Origin: JAWPMV01 sp038527215 | Lineage (GTDB): Bacteria; Bacteroidota; Bacteroidia; J057 | Length of the DNA: 16,575 nt | Direction: 5' to 3' | Assembly: GCA_038527215.1 (NCBI GenBank) | Contig: JBCBGC010000162.1 | Coordinates: 1-16,575, forward strand | Shown here: positions 6,605-14,983 of the stretch, in pieces | Numbering within the stretch: position 1 is the stretch's first letter | How the letters are laid out: every line of letters begins with the position of its first letter | Notes under the pieces: model-generated | What the model saw: the letters and a program-made list of their open reading frames with translations, nothing else | What the model was told of the DNA's origin: nothing | Databases searched by the model: none | Made by a program: the position numbers and the translations under genes

Positions 6605-7327
6605 TTACTCCTTGATCAGGGGAGCTAAGGTCGCGGTATCCTGTTCGAGGTACCACTGGTTATACTGCTCCAGCAGCTTAGGGGTCTCTTCTGGTTTGAT
6701 GAGCTCTCTTTCAATCGCCCGCTTGAGTTCCGGATAATCCTCGAAGGCTTCTGCGATGCGCTCCCACTTAAAGGAATAGCTCACTTCATACATGGAGCCA
6801 TCGGGCTTGACGATTAGGTCGAAAAAAGCTGGCCCCTTTTTCAGGGTAAATAAAGACCGACGGGTATAGAAGCGATAGAGTTTGGCTGGGCCAGAAATCA
6901 GCCGCTGAAAAAACATGGCGGAATCACTGCCCAGTCCGGCAAATAGGTAAGGCGTGGGATGGGAATCGTAAGTCAAGCTGTCATACCCAAATCCTTTGAT
7001 CCGGTCAGCGGTATACTTGACCTTGACCCCATAGTTGTCAATGAAGCGAATAAACCGCTGGTCCTGAAAAGAATTTCCCAACTTGGCCATGCCGCGTACA
7101 GTATCTCCGGCAAAGGTGAGAATATAGGCTTCGGCCAGGGTTCGTTTGGGCTTCTTTGGAGAAGACTTTTTGGCTTTGGGGGGAGAGGTGGCCTTTTTCT
7201 TGCGCTTTTTTTCGGCTTTTGGCTTGGGAGCACCTTCCTCCACCGTCTCTACTTCCTGGGCCCGTACCCAGGAGGGATGCAGGCTCAAGCCAAGACTCAA
7301 TAGGAAAAAGAGGACGATACGGGCCAT
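6605..7327 (-). CDS. Secreted protein with Lys/Pro-rich linker, unknown function
   Basis: From the ATG at 7327 the product is 240 residues and opens with a clear signal peptide (MARIVLFFLLSLGLSL...VRAQ). The frame is open to an ATG at 7405, but the extra 26 residues would bury the signal, so 7327 is preferred. After the signal comes a strongly basic linker (KPKAEKKRKKKATSPPKAKK and onward, about residues 35-62), resembling histone-tail-like low-complexity sequence. Then a folded domain starts AYILTFAGDTVRGMAKL and includes VKYTADRIKGFGYDSL. The pattern 'xIxxxxGDTIxGxxxx ... Y..ddIkgfg' recurs in many uncharacterised secreted Bacteroidota proteins. The C-terminus is helical and charged. No catalytic motif was recognised. 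The basic linker could bind anionic surface polymers, which is inference. Confidence 0.75.
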   Translation of the reverse strand: MARIVLFFLLSLGLSLHPSWVRAQEVETVEEGAPKPKAEKKRKKKATSPPKAKKSSPKKPKRTLAEAYILTFAGDTVRGMAKLGNSFQDQRFIRFIDNYGVKVKYTADRIKGFGYDSLTYDSHPTPYLFAGLGSDSAMFFQRLISGPAKLYRFYTRRSLFTLKKGPAFFDLIVKPDGSMYEVSYSFKWERIAEAFEDYPELKRAIERELIKPEETPKLLEQYNQWYLEQDTATLAPLIKE

Positions 7328-7506
7328 ACTAGTTGAACTACATACTCGAAAGACGGTTCTCTTTTCAAACGAAAAAAAAACGTCTGGGGTATAAATTCCC
7401 TCCATCTTCTGATGGAGGTAGCAAAAAGCTCAGAATGTATCGCAGTCCAAAATGAGATTGGATTCATTCCTTACCCTGATTCCACTCATTCTGCCTATAT
7501 ATAAAA

Positions 7507-7529
7507 GACCGGGCCATGATGGCCCGGTC
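7507..7529. terminator. Terminator of the S8 protease gene
   Basis: GACCGGGCC (7507-7515) pairs perfectly with GGCCCGGTC (7521-7529) across five bases. On the minus strand TTTTATATATAG follows, 26 bases after the stop at 7555. On the plus strand ACTATTTTTTTTT follows, so it would also stop antisense transcription. Confidence 0.85.
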
Positions 7530-7554
7530 ACTATTTTTTTTTGAAGCTGGTAGC

Positions 7555-10461
7555 CTATTTATTGATCAGCAAACGCTGGAAGGTCCGCTTTTCCGCGCCT
7601 TCCGCCTCCAACAGATAGGTACCCGCGGACAAAGGCAGATTGATATCTGCTTCCAGGCTTCCGCTGATCAGCCTGTAATCCTTTTGCCAGATCAACTGCC
7701 CTAGCATATTCCGTACTCTGAGGCGCACTTCCTGTTCAGTAGGATCTTCCAGAACCACCCGGAAGCTACCCTGTGAAGGATTGGGATATACTTTCCAGGC
7801 ATCAAAACCAGGCAGCTGATCAATGGAGGTGGTGTATACGCCGATTTCCTGGCTTACAGAATCCACGCCACAAGCATTTTCGACAATCAACTTTACGATA
7901 TACTGCCCGGTGTTGGCATAGGTGTGGCTTGGATTAGCTCCACTCCCGGTATTGCCATCACCAAAGTCCCAGATGTAAGTACTGGAAGAATCGACTGAAG
8001 CAGTATTGGTGAAGGAAACACTGTTACCCTGAGAACCAGGCTGATGGGTCCAACTAGCATCTGGACTGCCCAGGACGGTTACGACTTCGGCAGAAACGAC
8101 TTCTGTAAAGGCCAGACACTGACCGAAGGCAATTAAATAGGCGTCATAGGTGCCTACGGAGTCATATTGCACGGTAGGATTGGGATCGGTAGAGGTAGAA
8201 GGATTACCTCCTGGGAATACCCACTGGAAGTTCAAGGTTTGAGAAGAAGTCTGGTTGAAGGTCACCGTAGTCCCTTCACAGATTTCAGTCCGGGCGTTGG
8301 TAATGGAAGCCGAAGGAATAGTATCCGTGGTAAAAGCCACGATGTCGTGGGCTACCGCCAGTCCCCAGCCATTGGAAGCATCATAGGTTACCCAAGTGCC
8401 ATTGCTCCACCTTTCCCAGGCGGTAGCCGGATTGGTATCCGGGTCTCGGTTGGTAACCAGAGAAAGGGTATCGCCTACTCCGTACACCAGCTCCAGGCCG
8501 ACATAGAAACTGCCATTTACCGGAACTGCTCCATCAAAATCCACGAAAGTATAGTTGCTGTTTGAAATATCGGAAATGATCTCCGCCACCGGTATATCTA
8601 CGCTTTTTAGCACAGTACCAGGCGCATTGCTGGTGCCGTCATCATCCCACACCACAAATTTAACGGTGGAAGTTCCGGTGCCATCCGTGGCAACGGCAAA
8701 GTTGAACAGCGCCCCACTCAGGTAACCATTCCCAGAAGGATTGGCAACATATTCTGCCTTAGCGTTATCAGAAAAGTTGTTGTGCCCGGCTACATATCCC
8801 CAGCCGTTGGAGGTATATACCGTGGGGGTTCCCCCATTGAAATTGGACAAGGTATCACAGGCCGAAGGCGTACAATTCCCAGCCGTAATATAGTTGGCGC
8901 GAATCAGGGTATCACTCCCGTCCGCATTGCTGACGATCAGGGTTACATCATAGGAACCCGGCGTACTGTAGGTTACCGCAGGGGGCACCTGCCCTACGAA
9001 ACTGGAGGGCGTTCCGCCAGGGAAAGACCAGTTCCAGCTGGTAGGCGACAACAAAGAAGAATCCGTGAATTGCACGGTAATTGGCGCACAGCCGGAGGTT
9101 AGATCCGCGCCAAAGTTGGCCGAAGGCTCCCCCTTGATACAGCCCATCGCTGCGAAGGCGTCTATTCGCCCCGCCCCCAACTGTCCTACATAACTGGGAT
9201 TACCAGCATCCAGGTCAATGGCTGTAGAAGTCAGACATCCTTCAATATCGGATACGGTAGCGGTGGGATTATAGGATTTCATCAAGGCCGCAAGCCCGGC
9301 AACCACCGGGGATGCCATGGAGGTTCCGGAAGCAAATACGTAAGCGCTGTTGGTTGAGGAAAAAGGTCCTGCGATGGCATCACCCGGAGCAGAAATATCT
9401 ACCCAGGCGCCATAATTGGAGAAGGAAGCCTTTTTATCCTGATCATCGGTCGCAGCAACGGATATCACATTGCTATATCCAGCGGGATAAAAAACCGTGG
9501 TAACATCATCATTACCCGCAGCCGCCACGATGACCGTGCCATTGCCATTGATGGCATTAATCAGGTTTTGCATCACATTGGAAAATCCAGGTCCGCCATA
9601 GGAAAGGTTCAGCACATCCGGTTTTGCCGCAGCCGCATAGGACATAGCCGCCGCAGGTGCCGTAATCAGGTCAGAGGAATCGGTATCCTGGGTAGCTTTG
9701 ATACACATGATCTCGGTGTTGAAACCAATGGAGGCTACCCCTACCGAGTTATCCGTCGCCGCAGCTGCAATTCCGGCTACGATGGTACCATGACTAAAAC
9801 CCGTCTGATTAGCTGGCGGAGGATTGGGGTTGTTATCATCATCAGCGACATCCCAGCCGTTGATATCATCTATGTAGCCATTGTTGTCATTATCTACGCC
9901 ATCGTTAGCAATCTCCCCTGGGTTTACCCAAAGGTTGGGCGAGATGTCCTGGTGGGTCCGCCGAAAAGCGTTATCCACTACCGCTACTACGGTATTGCCC
10001 CCTTTGTGGAGATCCCAGGCCAGATTCGCCTTGATCAATTGCAGGTAGCTTTGGTTAGTCGCACCATAAAACTGGTCATTGGGGGTATAAATGATCCGGT
10101 AGAGAGGAACCCTTTCTGCAAATTCTACCTCTGAAATATGTTCCAAATCCGCCATGAATTCCTTGACCCGACTCTGATCGGCAAAATCTATCCGGTAAAC
10201 CCGATCAAAGTAATCATCATGGATAGTGGGTGCGGCTAATTTCACATCCTGCACCTTATATTCTTGAATCAACTCCGCTACAGGGGCGGGGCTTTTTTGT
10301 CTTCGAATTTCCGATACAGAGCCGAGTTTCCAGGTAGAAGTGGATTTCAGTTTGACAAAGATGGCACCGTCGATATAATGGGGATGCACATTCTGAGCCA
10401 TCAATACCGTTCCAGTGATCAAACCAAGGGCGAGAAAAATCACCCGGGTGAAGAGTCGCAT
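7555..10461 (-). CDS. T9SS-exported subtilisin-like (S8) serine protease with PKD domains
   Basis: 968 residues. The signal peptide covers residues 1-22. An N-terminal region (about 27-125) resembles an S8 propeptide. The catalytic domain spans roughly 150-440: Asp163 in VVAVVDNAF, His224 in FSHGT, oxyanion-hole Asn317 in AAAGND, Ser381 in SGTSMASP. An Asp/Asn-rich loop (NDGVDNDNNGYIDD, 186-199) looks calcium-binding. Then come a PKD domain (about 445-525), a jelly-roll-like accessory domain (about 536-712), two more PKD domains (about 715-795 and 803-872) and a C-terminal T9SS type A sorting domain (from VYPNPSQGSF at 891 to the end), predicting transport across the outer membrane and attachment or release. 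The usual D-T/S-G after the catalytic Asp is D-N-A here. It probably degrades extracellular protein; the substrate is unknown. Confidence 0.95.
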   Translation of the reverse strand: MRLFTRVIFLALGLITGTVLMAQNVHPHYIDGAIFVKLKSTSTWKLGSVSEIRRQKSPAPVAELIQEYKVQDVKLAAPTIHDDYFDRVYRIDFADQSRVKEFMADLEHISEVEFAERVPLYRIIYTPNDQFYGATNQSYLQLIKANLAWDLHKGGNTVVAVVDNAFRRTHQDISPNLWVNPGEIANDGVDNDNNGYIDDINGWDVADDDNNPNPPPANQTGFSHGTIVAGIAAAATDNSVGVASIGFNTEIMCIKATQDTDSSDLITAPAAAMSYAAAAKPDVLNLSYGGPGFSNVMQNLINAINGNGTVIVAAAGNDDVTTVFYPAGYSNVISVAATDDQDKKASFSNYGAWVDISAPGDAIAGPFSSTNSAYVFASGTSMASPVVAGLAALMKSYNPTATVSDIEGCLTSTAIDLDAGNPSYVGQLGAGRIDAFAAMGCIKGEPSANFGADLTSGCAPITVQFTDSSLLSPTSWNWSFPGGTPSSFVGQVPPAVTYSTPGSYDVTLIVSNADGSDTLIRANYITAGNCTPSACDTLSNFNGGTPTVYTSNGWGYVAGHNNFSDNAKAEYVANPSGNGYLSGALFNFAVATDGTGTSTVKFVVWDDDGTSNAPGTVLKSVDIPVAEIISDISNSNYTFVDFDGAVPVNGSFYVGLELVYGVGDTLSLVTNRDPDTNPATAWERWSNGTWVTYDASNGWGLAVAHDIVAFTTDTIPSASITNARTEICEGTTVTFNQTSSQTLNFQWVFPGGNPSTSTDPNPTVQYDSVGTYDAYLIAFGQCLAFTEVVSAEVVTVLGSPDASWTHQPGSQGNSVSFTNTASVDSSSTYIWDFGDGNTGSGANPSHTYANTGQYIVKLIVENACGVDSVSQEIGVYTTSIDQLPGFDAWKVYPNPSQGSFRVVLEDPTEQEVRLRVRNMLGQLIWQKDYRLISGSLEADINLPLSAGTYLLEAEGAEKRTFQRLLINK

Positions 10462-10847
10462 GAGATTACTTTTGATGGTGAAGGGAATTTCGAATATGTT
10501 GGTATAAGCGAATATTACAAGACTTAGGGTTTAAGAAAAACCGAAACAGTCGGGGATATTTCCCGGAACTTATACCTGCGCAATGAACGTGTGTGTACCT
10601 AATTGTTGACAGGACGGAAGAATCTCTGAAAAAGTATCCTAAGCTTTTCTTCCATCTCTACCTAAAAAGCAGCCTCTAACTTACATAAAGTCTAGAGCTA
10701 TTTTGACTTTTGCCGGACAAAATCGCTTAAAGCCAGCGGATTATTTGAAAAAAGAAAGCGGAAGCCTAATAATAGACTTCCGCTGTGTATATATCATGTT
10801 AAAAGTTCGGCTCAAAATTCCCCCTTTCGGAAGAAAAATTTTCCGAA
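10462..10847. other. Intergenic region with hairpins only
   Basis: This 386-base stretch lies between the protease start and the msrA stop, both on the minus strand. It should hold the protease promoter, but no convincing pair of -33 TTTG and -7 TAnnTTTG boxes was found. Besides the terminator at 10757-10784 there is an inverted repeat TTCGGAA (10826-10832) / TTCCGAA (10841-10847) directly after the msrA stop, without a T-tract. No ORF of note was seen. Confidence 0.5.
10757..10784 (-). terminator. Terminator of the msrA gene
   Basis: AGCGGAAG (10757-10764) pairs perfectly with CTTCCGCT (10777-10784). On the minus strand TTCTTTTTTC follows. It is about 64 bases after the stop at 10848. Confidence 0.75.
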
Positions 10848-11537
10848 TTATTGGTACTGAGGCTTCAATTTATCCTTAAAGGCTTTTTTCACCTTCTCCA
10901 CTTTCGGCCGGGATACACTATATACGTATCGCTGGTTAGGATGGAGTTCGTAAAAATCCTGATGGTAATCCTCCGCCATCCAAAAACTGGTGAACTCGGT
11001 TACCTCTGTAACAATCGGCCGGGCAAACTTCCCTGATTGATTGAGCTTTTCGATATAGGCCTCCGCTACGGCTTTTTCACCTTCAGTTTTGTAATAAATC
11101 GCTGAGCGGTATTGGGGTCCTACATCCGGTCCCTGGCGATTCAGGGTAGTAGGATCATGCCCGACAAAAAAGATTTCCAGCAGCTCCTGGTAAGAAATTA
11201 CCGTGGTGTCATACAGCACTCTTACGGCCTCTGCATGAGAAGTCATTTTGTTGCTGACTTGTTCGTAGGTGGGATTTTGTTCGGTACCGCCAGAGTAACC
11301 GGATACGACATCGACTACCCCCTGAATACGCTCGAACTGGGCCTCGGTACACCAAAAACACCCTCCGGCCAGGATCGCGGTCCGAAGATTCGCGCTGTCC
11401 CCCTCAAAGGTCGGGGCCATGGCCGCGGCAAGGGCTGGCTCAGCCTGCGTAGAGGTGGAAGAGGCAGCGGTCCCACAGGCAAAAAGGGCTGCAAAAAACA
11501 TCAGGCTTGCAGCCAGAGAAAACGAGACATTTTTCAT
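10848..11537 (-). CDS. msrA: Lipoprotein peptide-methionine (S)-S-oxide reductase MsrA
   Basis: Reduces methionine-S-sulfoxide in oxidised proteins. From the ATG at 11537 the product is 229 residues: a lipoprotein signal (FSLAASLMFFAALFAC, lipidated Cys21), a Ser/Thr/Ala-rich linker, then the MsrA domain. The catalytic motif is GGCFWCTE with nucleophile Cys60 and a second Cys63, followed by GVVDVVSGYSGG, the YEQV and HAEAVRV segments, GHDPTTLNRQGPDVGPQYRSAIY and a late FWMAEDYHQDFY. All are MsrA landmarks. There is no C-terminal cysteine pair, so recycling probably uses Cys63 or an external thiol. The frame extends up to an ATG at 11639, but those 34 residues precede the signal peptide and are unlikely to be translated. 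The lipid anchor places repair outside the cytoplasm. Divergent from the vWA gene across 226 bases. Confidence 0.93.
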   Translation of the reverse strand: MKNVSFSLAASLMFFAALFACGTAASSTSTQAEPALAAAMAPTFEGDSANLRTAILAGGCFWCTEAQFERIQGVVDVVSGYSGGTEQNPTYEQVSNKMTSHAEAVRVLYDTTVISYQELLEIFFVGHDPTTLNRQGPDVGPQYRSAIYYKTEGEKAVAEAYIEKLNQSGKFARPIVTEVTEFTSFWMAEDYHQDFYELHPNQRYVYSVSRPKVEKVKKAFKDKLKPQYQ

Positions 11538-11652
11538 GAATCTGTCAATTGAAATGTTGTGAATGCGATGAGGCCTTTTTGTCCTGAGCCTCCCCGCACT
11601 ATACTGATTTTCAGCCGGTATGTTTGAAAAAATGGGCAAAAAAAGCCCTTTT

Positions 11653-11666
11653 GTCAGCTAGCTGAC
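11653..11666. promoter_or_regulatory. 14-bp perfect palindrome between divergent genes
   Basis: GTCAGCTAGCTGAC is a perfect palindrome in the space between the divergently transcribed msrA and vWA genes. It has the size and symmetry of a dimeric regulator site. Just left of it GGGC-A7-GCCC-TTTT (11634-11652) forms another short hairpin. No known operator consensus was recognised. Confidence 0.3.
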
Positions 11667-11763
11667 CAGAATCGCGTCCCCTCCCGGCAAAAAATTTCAT
11701 TTATGGAATTCTTGCCTTCCCCCCATCTATCAGGCAAACCACTCATTAATCATCCTTTCCAGC

Positions 11764-13752
11764 ATGAAACACTTTTTGCCTCCCCTTTTATCTCTGGCCT
11801 TCCTATTTACGTCGTTAAACCTGACTGCTCAACCCTACCGCGTCGCTGGAAAAGTGATGTCGCAGGAAGATAGATCACCCCTTCCGGGCGTGGCCGTGCA
11901 ACTTGTCGGTACCGATCGAGGCGTCTTCTCAGATGCGGAGGGCCAGTTTAGCCTGGAAGTCCCACATGATTCCGCCCAACTCCGCTTTGCTTACGTAGGG
12001 CACGAAGTACTCCTTCTCCCCGCAGTCCTCAAAAAGGAAATGAAGGTGTACCTGATTCCGCTCACTGCCGAATTGGATGAGGTGGTCATTGTAGGGGTCG
12101 CTGAAGAGCGGTCAACTCGTGCTTATGGCGCACCCGTTTCGGTGGCGAGAACTGAGTCTATTACAAAATCTCCCAAAAAGCGCAAAATAAGAATCAGAGG
12201 CGCTGCTACCCCCAAATATCGACCCTCAGCTGCCCCTCCGCCCCCGCCAGAGGCCAAGCCCAGTCCTATCATGATGGACAGCCCCACCGATGCCAAGGCC
12301 GCAGGCTATATCATGATAGAAGACGACAAAGCGGAAGACGATTTCAGTTCCGAATCCGATGACATCGCCTCCGGACAACTCACAGCCGGAGAACTCAATG
12401 ACTTTAGCAAATGGAATCTCTGGGAAGATATCAACGAAGGGGTCCTGGAATCCTATCGGTCTATCTGGAAAATGTACCCAGACCACCGATATACTGTGCA
12501 GCTCAAGAACCTGGACGGAAAACCCCTGGTCAATGCGCGCCTGGCCCTGATGGACAAAGCCAACACCGTGCTTTGGTCGGCCCGCACCGATAATACCGGC
12601 AAAGCAGAACTGTGGGCAGGGCTTTTTTCCGAAGAAAAAATCAAAGCCGGGAAGTATCGTCTGGAAGCCTCCTTCAACGGCGAAATCGCGACCCTGCCCT
12701 CGGCCCGTCCTTTCAAAAATGGCATCAATGTCTACGAGCTGCCTTTAGGCTGTGAAGCTCCAAGCGGGGTAGACATCGCTTTTGTGGTGGATGCTACCGG
12801 CTCGATGGGAGACGAAATTCAATACCTGAAAGCAGAACTCCGCAATGTGATTGAGCGGGCCCGTGATTCGCTGCCTGGCCTGGACTTCCAATTAGGCAGC
12901 GTTTTTTACCGGGACCACGGAGATGACTACCTGACCCGCCTCAGTGCCCTAAGTTCAGACATAGACCAAACAGCTCAATTTATCCGTCGGCAAAGTGCCG
13001 GAGGAGGAGGTGATGGTCCAGAGGCAGTTGAAGAAGCCTTAGACGTAGCGGTCAACCAACTGCAATGGCGTGAGTCAGCCCGGACCCGCCTCCTCTTCCT
13101 GGTCCTCGATGCGCCTCCGCACCAAGACGAAGCCACCCGCAAGAAGTTGACTGCAGCGATTCGGCAAGCGGCCAACCTGGGTATCCGCATCATTCCGGTT
13201 ACGGGGAGCGGCATTGACAAAAGCACCGAATACCTGATGCGCTCCATTGCCCTGGCTACCAATGGAACCTACACCTTCCTCACCAATCACAGTGGGATTG
13301 GCGGAGATCATATCGAACCGACCACCGACTCTTACGAAGTAGAACTCTTAAATGACCTGCTGATCCGGTTGATTTATCAGTATACCCACGTGCCTTCCTG
13401 CGAGCCACAACCTGACCCCCTGGCCAGCCTGCCCCAGGACATGGAACCTAAAATCACCAATGCCCAGCATCAGAACCTGGGCGGGCAGCTCGATTCTTTA
13501 AGCTGGAAGTTTTATCCCAACCCTACTTCCGGGCCCCTGACCATTGAGTTGGATAAGCGCATTGAGACCGTATATGTAGTGGATATTTCGGGTAAAATTC
13601 TTGAAAAGCACGAGACCAAAGACCAGCTTCAACTTCAACTAGACCTCAGTCCCTACGCGGAAGGCATTTATTTTCTCAAAGGCCAAGGCAAAAAAGGCGG
13701 CGTAACGGGCAAAGTCGTGCGATTGCACAATGGCAGCATGGCGCGACATTAA
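11764..13752 (+). CDS. T9SS-exported protein with CarboxypepD_reg-like and von Willebrand A domains
   Basis: 662 residues. Signal peptide 1-22 (ending LTAQ). A CarboxypepD_reg-like beta-sandwich spans 26-100 (VAGKVMSQEDRSPLPGVAVQL...DAEGQFSLEV), followed by LDEVVIVGVAEE (104-115), the linker that in SusC-type receptors precedes the TonB plug, but no plug or barrel follows. A basic and Pro-rich low-complexity region covers 136-170. A region of about 203-328 (GQLTAGELNDFSKWNLWED, later TDNTGKAELW) is typical of Bacteroidota vWA proteins. The vWA domain is about 336-540, with the metal site from DATGSMGDE (Asp343, Thr345, Ser347), GGGGDGPEA (Asp417) and Asp449 in LVLDAPPH. A T9SS sorting domain (FYPNPTSGPLTIEL, from 583) ends the protein. 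It is probably a surface adhesion or assembly factor. Confidence 0.92.
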   Translation: MKHFLPPLLSLAFLFTSLNLTAQPYRVAGKVMSQEDRSPLPGVAVQLVGTDRGVFSDAEGQFSLEVPHDSAQLRFAYVGHEVLLLPAVLKKEMKVYLIPLTAELDEVVIVGVAEERSTRAYGAPVSVARTESITKSPKKRKIRIRGAATPKYRPSAAPPPPPEAKPSPIMMDSPTDAKAAGYIMIEDDKAEDDFSSESDDIASGQLTAGELNDFSKWNLWEDINEGVLESYRSIWKMYPDHRYTVQLKNLDGKPLVNARLALMDKANTVLWSARTDNTGKAELWAGLFSEEKIKAGKYRLEASFNGEIATLPSARPFKNGINVYELPLGCEAPSGVDIAFVVDATGSMGDEIQYLKAELRNVIERARDSLPGLDFQLGSVFYRDHGDDYLTRLSALSSDIDQTAQFIRRQSAGGGGDGPEAVEEALDVAVNQLQWRESARTRLLFLVLDAPPHQDEATRKKLTAAIRQAANLGIRIIPVTGSGIDKSTEYLMRSIALATNGTYTFLTNHSGIGGDHIEPTTDSYEVELLNDLLIRLIYQYTHVPSCEPQPDPLASLPQDMEPKITNAQHQNLGGQLDSLSWKFYPNPTSGPLTIELDKRIETVYVVDISGKILEKHETKDQLQLQLDLSPYAEGIYFLKGQGKKGGVTGKVVRLHNGSMARH

Positions 13753-13838
13753 GGAGGAGTTCGAAAGCTGCTTCCTGACGAAACAAACGACTTGAGGCCT
13801 GGAGCAGGAAAACCTGAACCAGTACCATGTCAAAAAAA

Positions 13839-13866
13839 ACGGGGGCATTCGCCCCCGTCCTTATTT
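13839..13866. terminator. Bidirectional terminator between convergent genes
   Basis: ACGGGGGC (13839-13846) pairs perfectly with GCCCCCGT (13851-13858) across a four-base loop. On the minus strand TTTTTTTG follows (complement of 13832-13838), serving the lipoprotein gene ending at 13885. On the plus strand CCTTATTT follows, serving the vWA gene ending at 13752. Confidence 0.85.
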
Positions 13867-13884
13867 AACCAAATAAAGTGAAAA

Positions 13885-14841
13885 TCAGAGCACTAACCCG
13901 TCTCCTGTGATCTGGATTTGGGTGTCAGCCCCTTCTTCTACGGTAACGGGAATGGTCAGCAATTCTGCCCCTACTGGCTTGAGCATGCCGACCGCCCACT
14001 GGCTGAATTCTTCTACTTGCCAGGCTTCAATCACCAGATCATATTCACCGGGTTCCAGGTAGTAAAGACCAAAGGCCTGGCTTTGGCCGGGAAATACCTG
14101 AATCCGGGTACTGCTGATGGCCTGTTCAAAGGTCCGTCCATCGAAGTTGCCATCGAATTGCTCCTGGTTTTTGTCAAAAGTGCCGCGCGCATAGCTGTAG
14201 ATGTTAAAAATCCCCACTTGCGGATTATTAGTGAGCTGGTTGGTCAGCGTACCCAGCACATTGCCGGCAGTTTCTTCCCGAATCACCCGAATGGAGCGGC
14301 GCAGTTCATCATCGTCTACCAGGCTCACATCATTTTCCTCCCCCGGAAGACCGTTTCGCATGGCCTTGCGCAGGTCAATATCCAGCACCAGGTTAGCTTC
14401 TTCATCTTCTTCGAATTGCAGATCCTTGAGTAATTCAAGTTTGTAATCACCGGAGCGTCCATTTGACAGGTCGATTTTACGGCCATAAGAAGTCTCCGCA
14501 TAGCAGCCGGGCGCTTCCCCATTCTCATCTTTGTCAAAGTCCAGGATCAAGGTCACCGCATCAAGATCACCTTCTGCTACCGGTACTTCAGCCAGCTCTT
14601 TGGTAACCCCATTCTGCAATTCTGCAATGTTGAGGGTGATTTTCTCGTCAAACTCCTTCATTTTTTCTCCGTTGATTTCAATCCCCTTCACCGTCAGGTA
14701 GACTTTTTCATACAGGGGATCATCAATGGGAGAATCCGTAACACTGAGGCCCATCATGACCGCAAAGAGTACGCTGCACCCATTCATTAAGGTACTACAC
14801 AGGGCCAGGAAAATGGCCCCAAATAGAAATTTTTTGTTCAT
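13885..14841 (-). CDS. DUF4382-like lipoprotein, unknown function
   Basis: 318 residues with a lipoprotein signal (FLFGAIFLALCSTLMNGC, lipidated Cys22). The pattern TDSPIDDPLYEKVYLTVKGIEING, then ITLNIAELQNG, then VPVAEGDLDAVTLILDF resembles DUF4382 domains (short secreted beta-sandwich domains that begin with a conserved 'D.p.d...VyvtV..Iev' strand). The middle is acidic (QFEEDEEANLVLDIDL). The C-terminal part has a second beta-rich module (FGLYYLEPGEYDLVIEAWQVE) resembling a carbohydrate-binding or PKD-like strand order, not identified. The protein is likely outer-membrane or periplasm anchored. It is divergent from the beta-lactamase-like gene across 142 bases. The DUF4382 assignment is from memory of the pattern and is tentative. 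Confidence 0.8.
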   Translation of the reverse strand: MNKKFLFGAIFLALCSTLMNGCSVLFAVMMGLSVTDSPIDDPLYEKVYLTVKGIEINGEKMKEFDEKITLNIAELQNGVTKELAEVPVAEGDLDAVTLILDFDKDENGEAPGCYAETSYGRKIDLSNGRSGDYKLELLKDLQFEEDEEANLVLDIDLRKAMRNGLPGEENDVSLVDDDELRRSIRVIREETAGNVLGTLTNQLTNNPQVGIFNIYSYARGTFDKNQEQFDGNFDGRTFEQAISSTRIQVFPGQSQAFGLYYLEPGEYDLVIEAWQVEEFSQWAVGMLKPVGAELLTIPVTVEEGADTQIQITGDGLVL

Positions 14842-14983
14842 ATGGATTGTACGTTTTTGTTAATGCTAATATAGTCGGCCATCCAGCCGGACTATCACCC
14901 ATTTTCCGGCTTTTTTTTCTAAAAAATTCCCCTGCTCCATATCTCAGAAAAACCTATCTTGGTAAGTACCAATTACTACTCAA

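Noticed and set aside
9568..10134. 188-codon plus-strand ORF inside the protease gene
   Set aside because: Antisense shadow of the S8 catalytic domain; no independent features.
10826..10847. Inverted repeat TTCGGAA/TTCCGAA just after the msrA stop as a terminator
   Set aside because: No T-tract follows on either strand; the better terminator is at 10757-10784. Mentioned only as an mRNA-end hairpin.
14866..14962. Single TAnnTTTG-like boxes (TATATTAG on minus at 14866-14873, TATCTTGG on plus at 14955-14962) between divergent genes, and a similar one at 6500-6507
   Set aside because: Each matches five of six fixed positions but none has a TTTG partner at the right distance; such single boxes are expected by chance.
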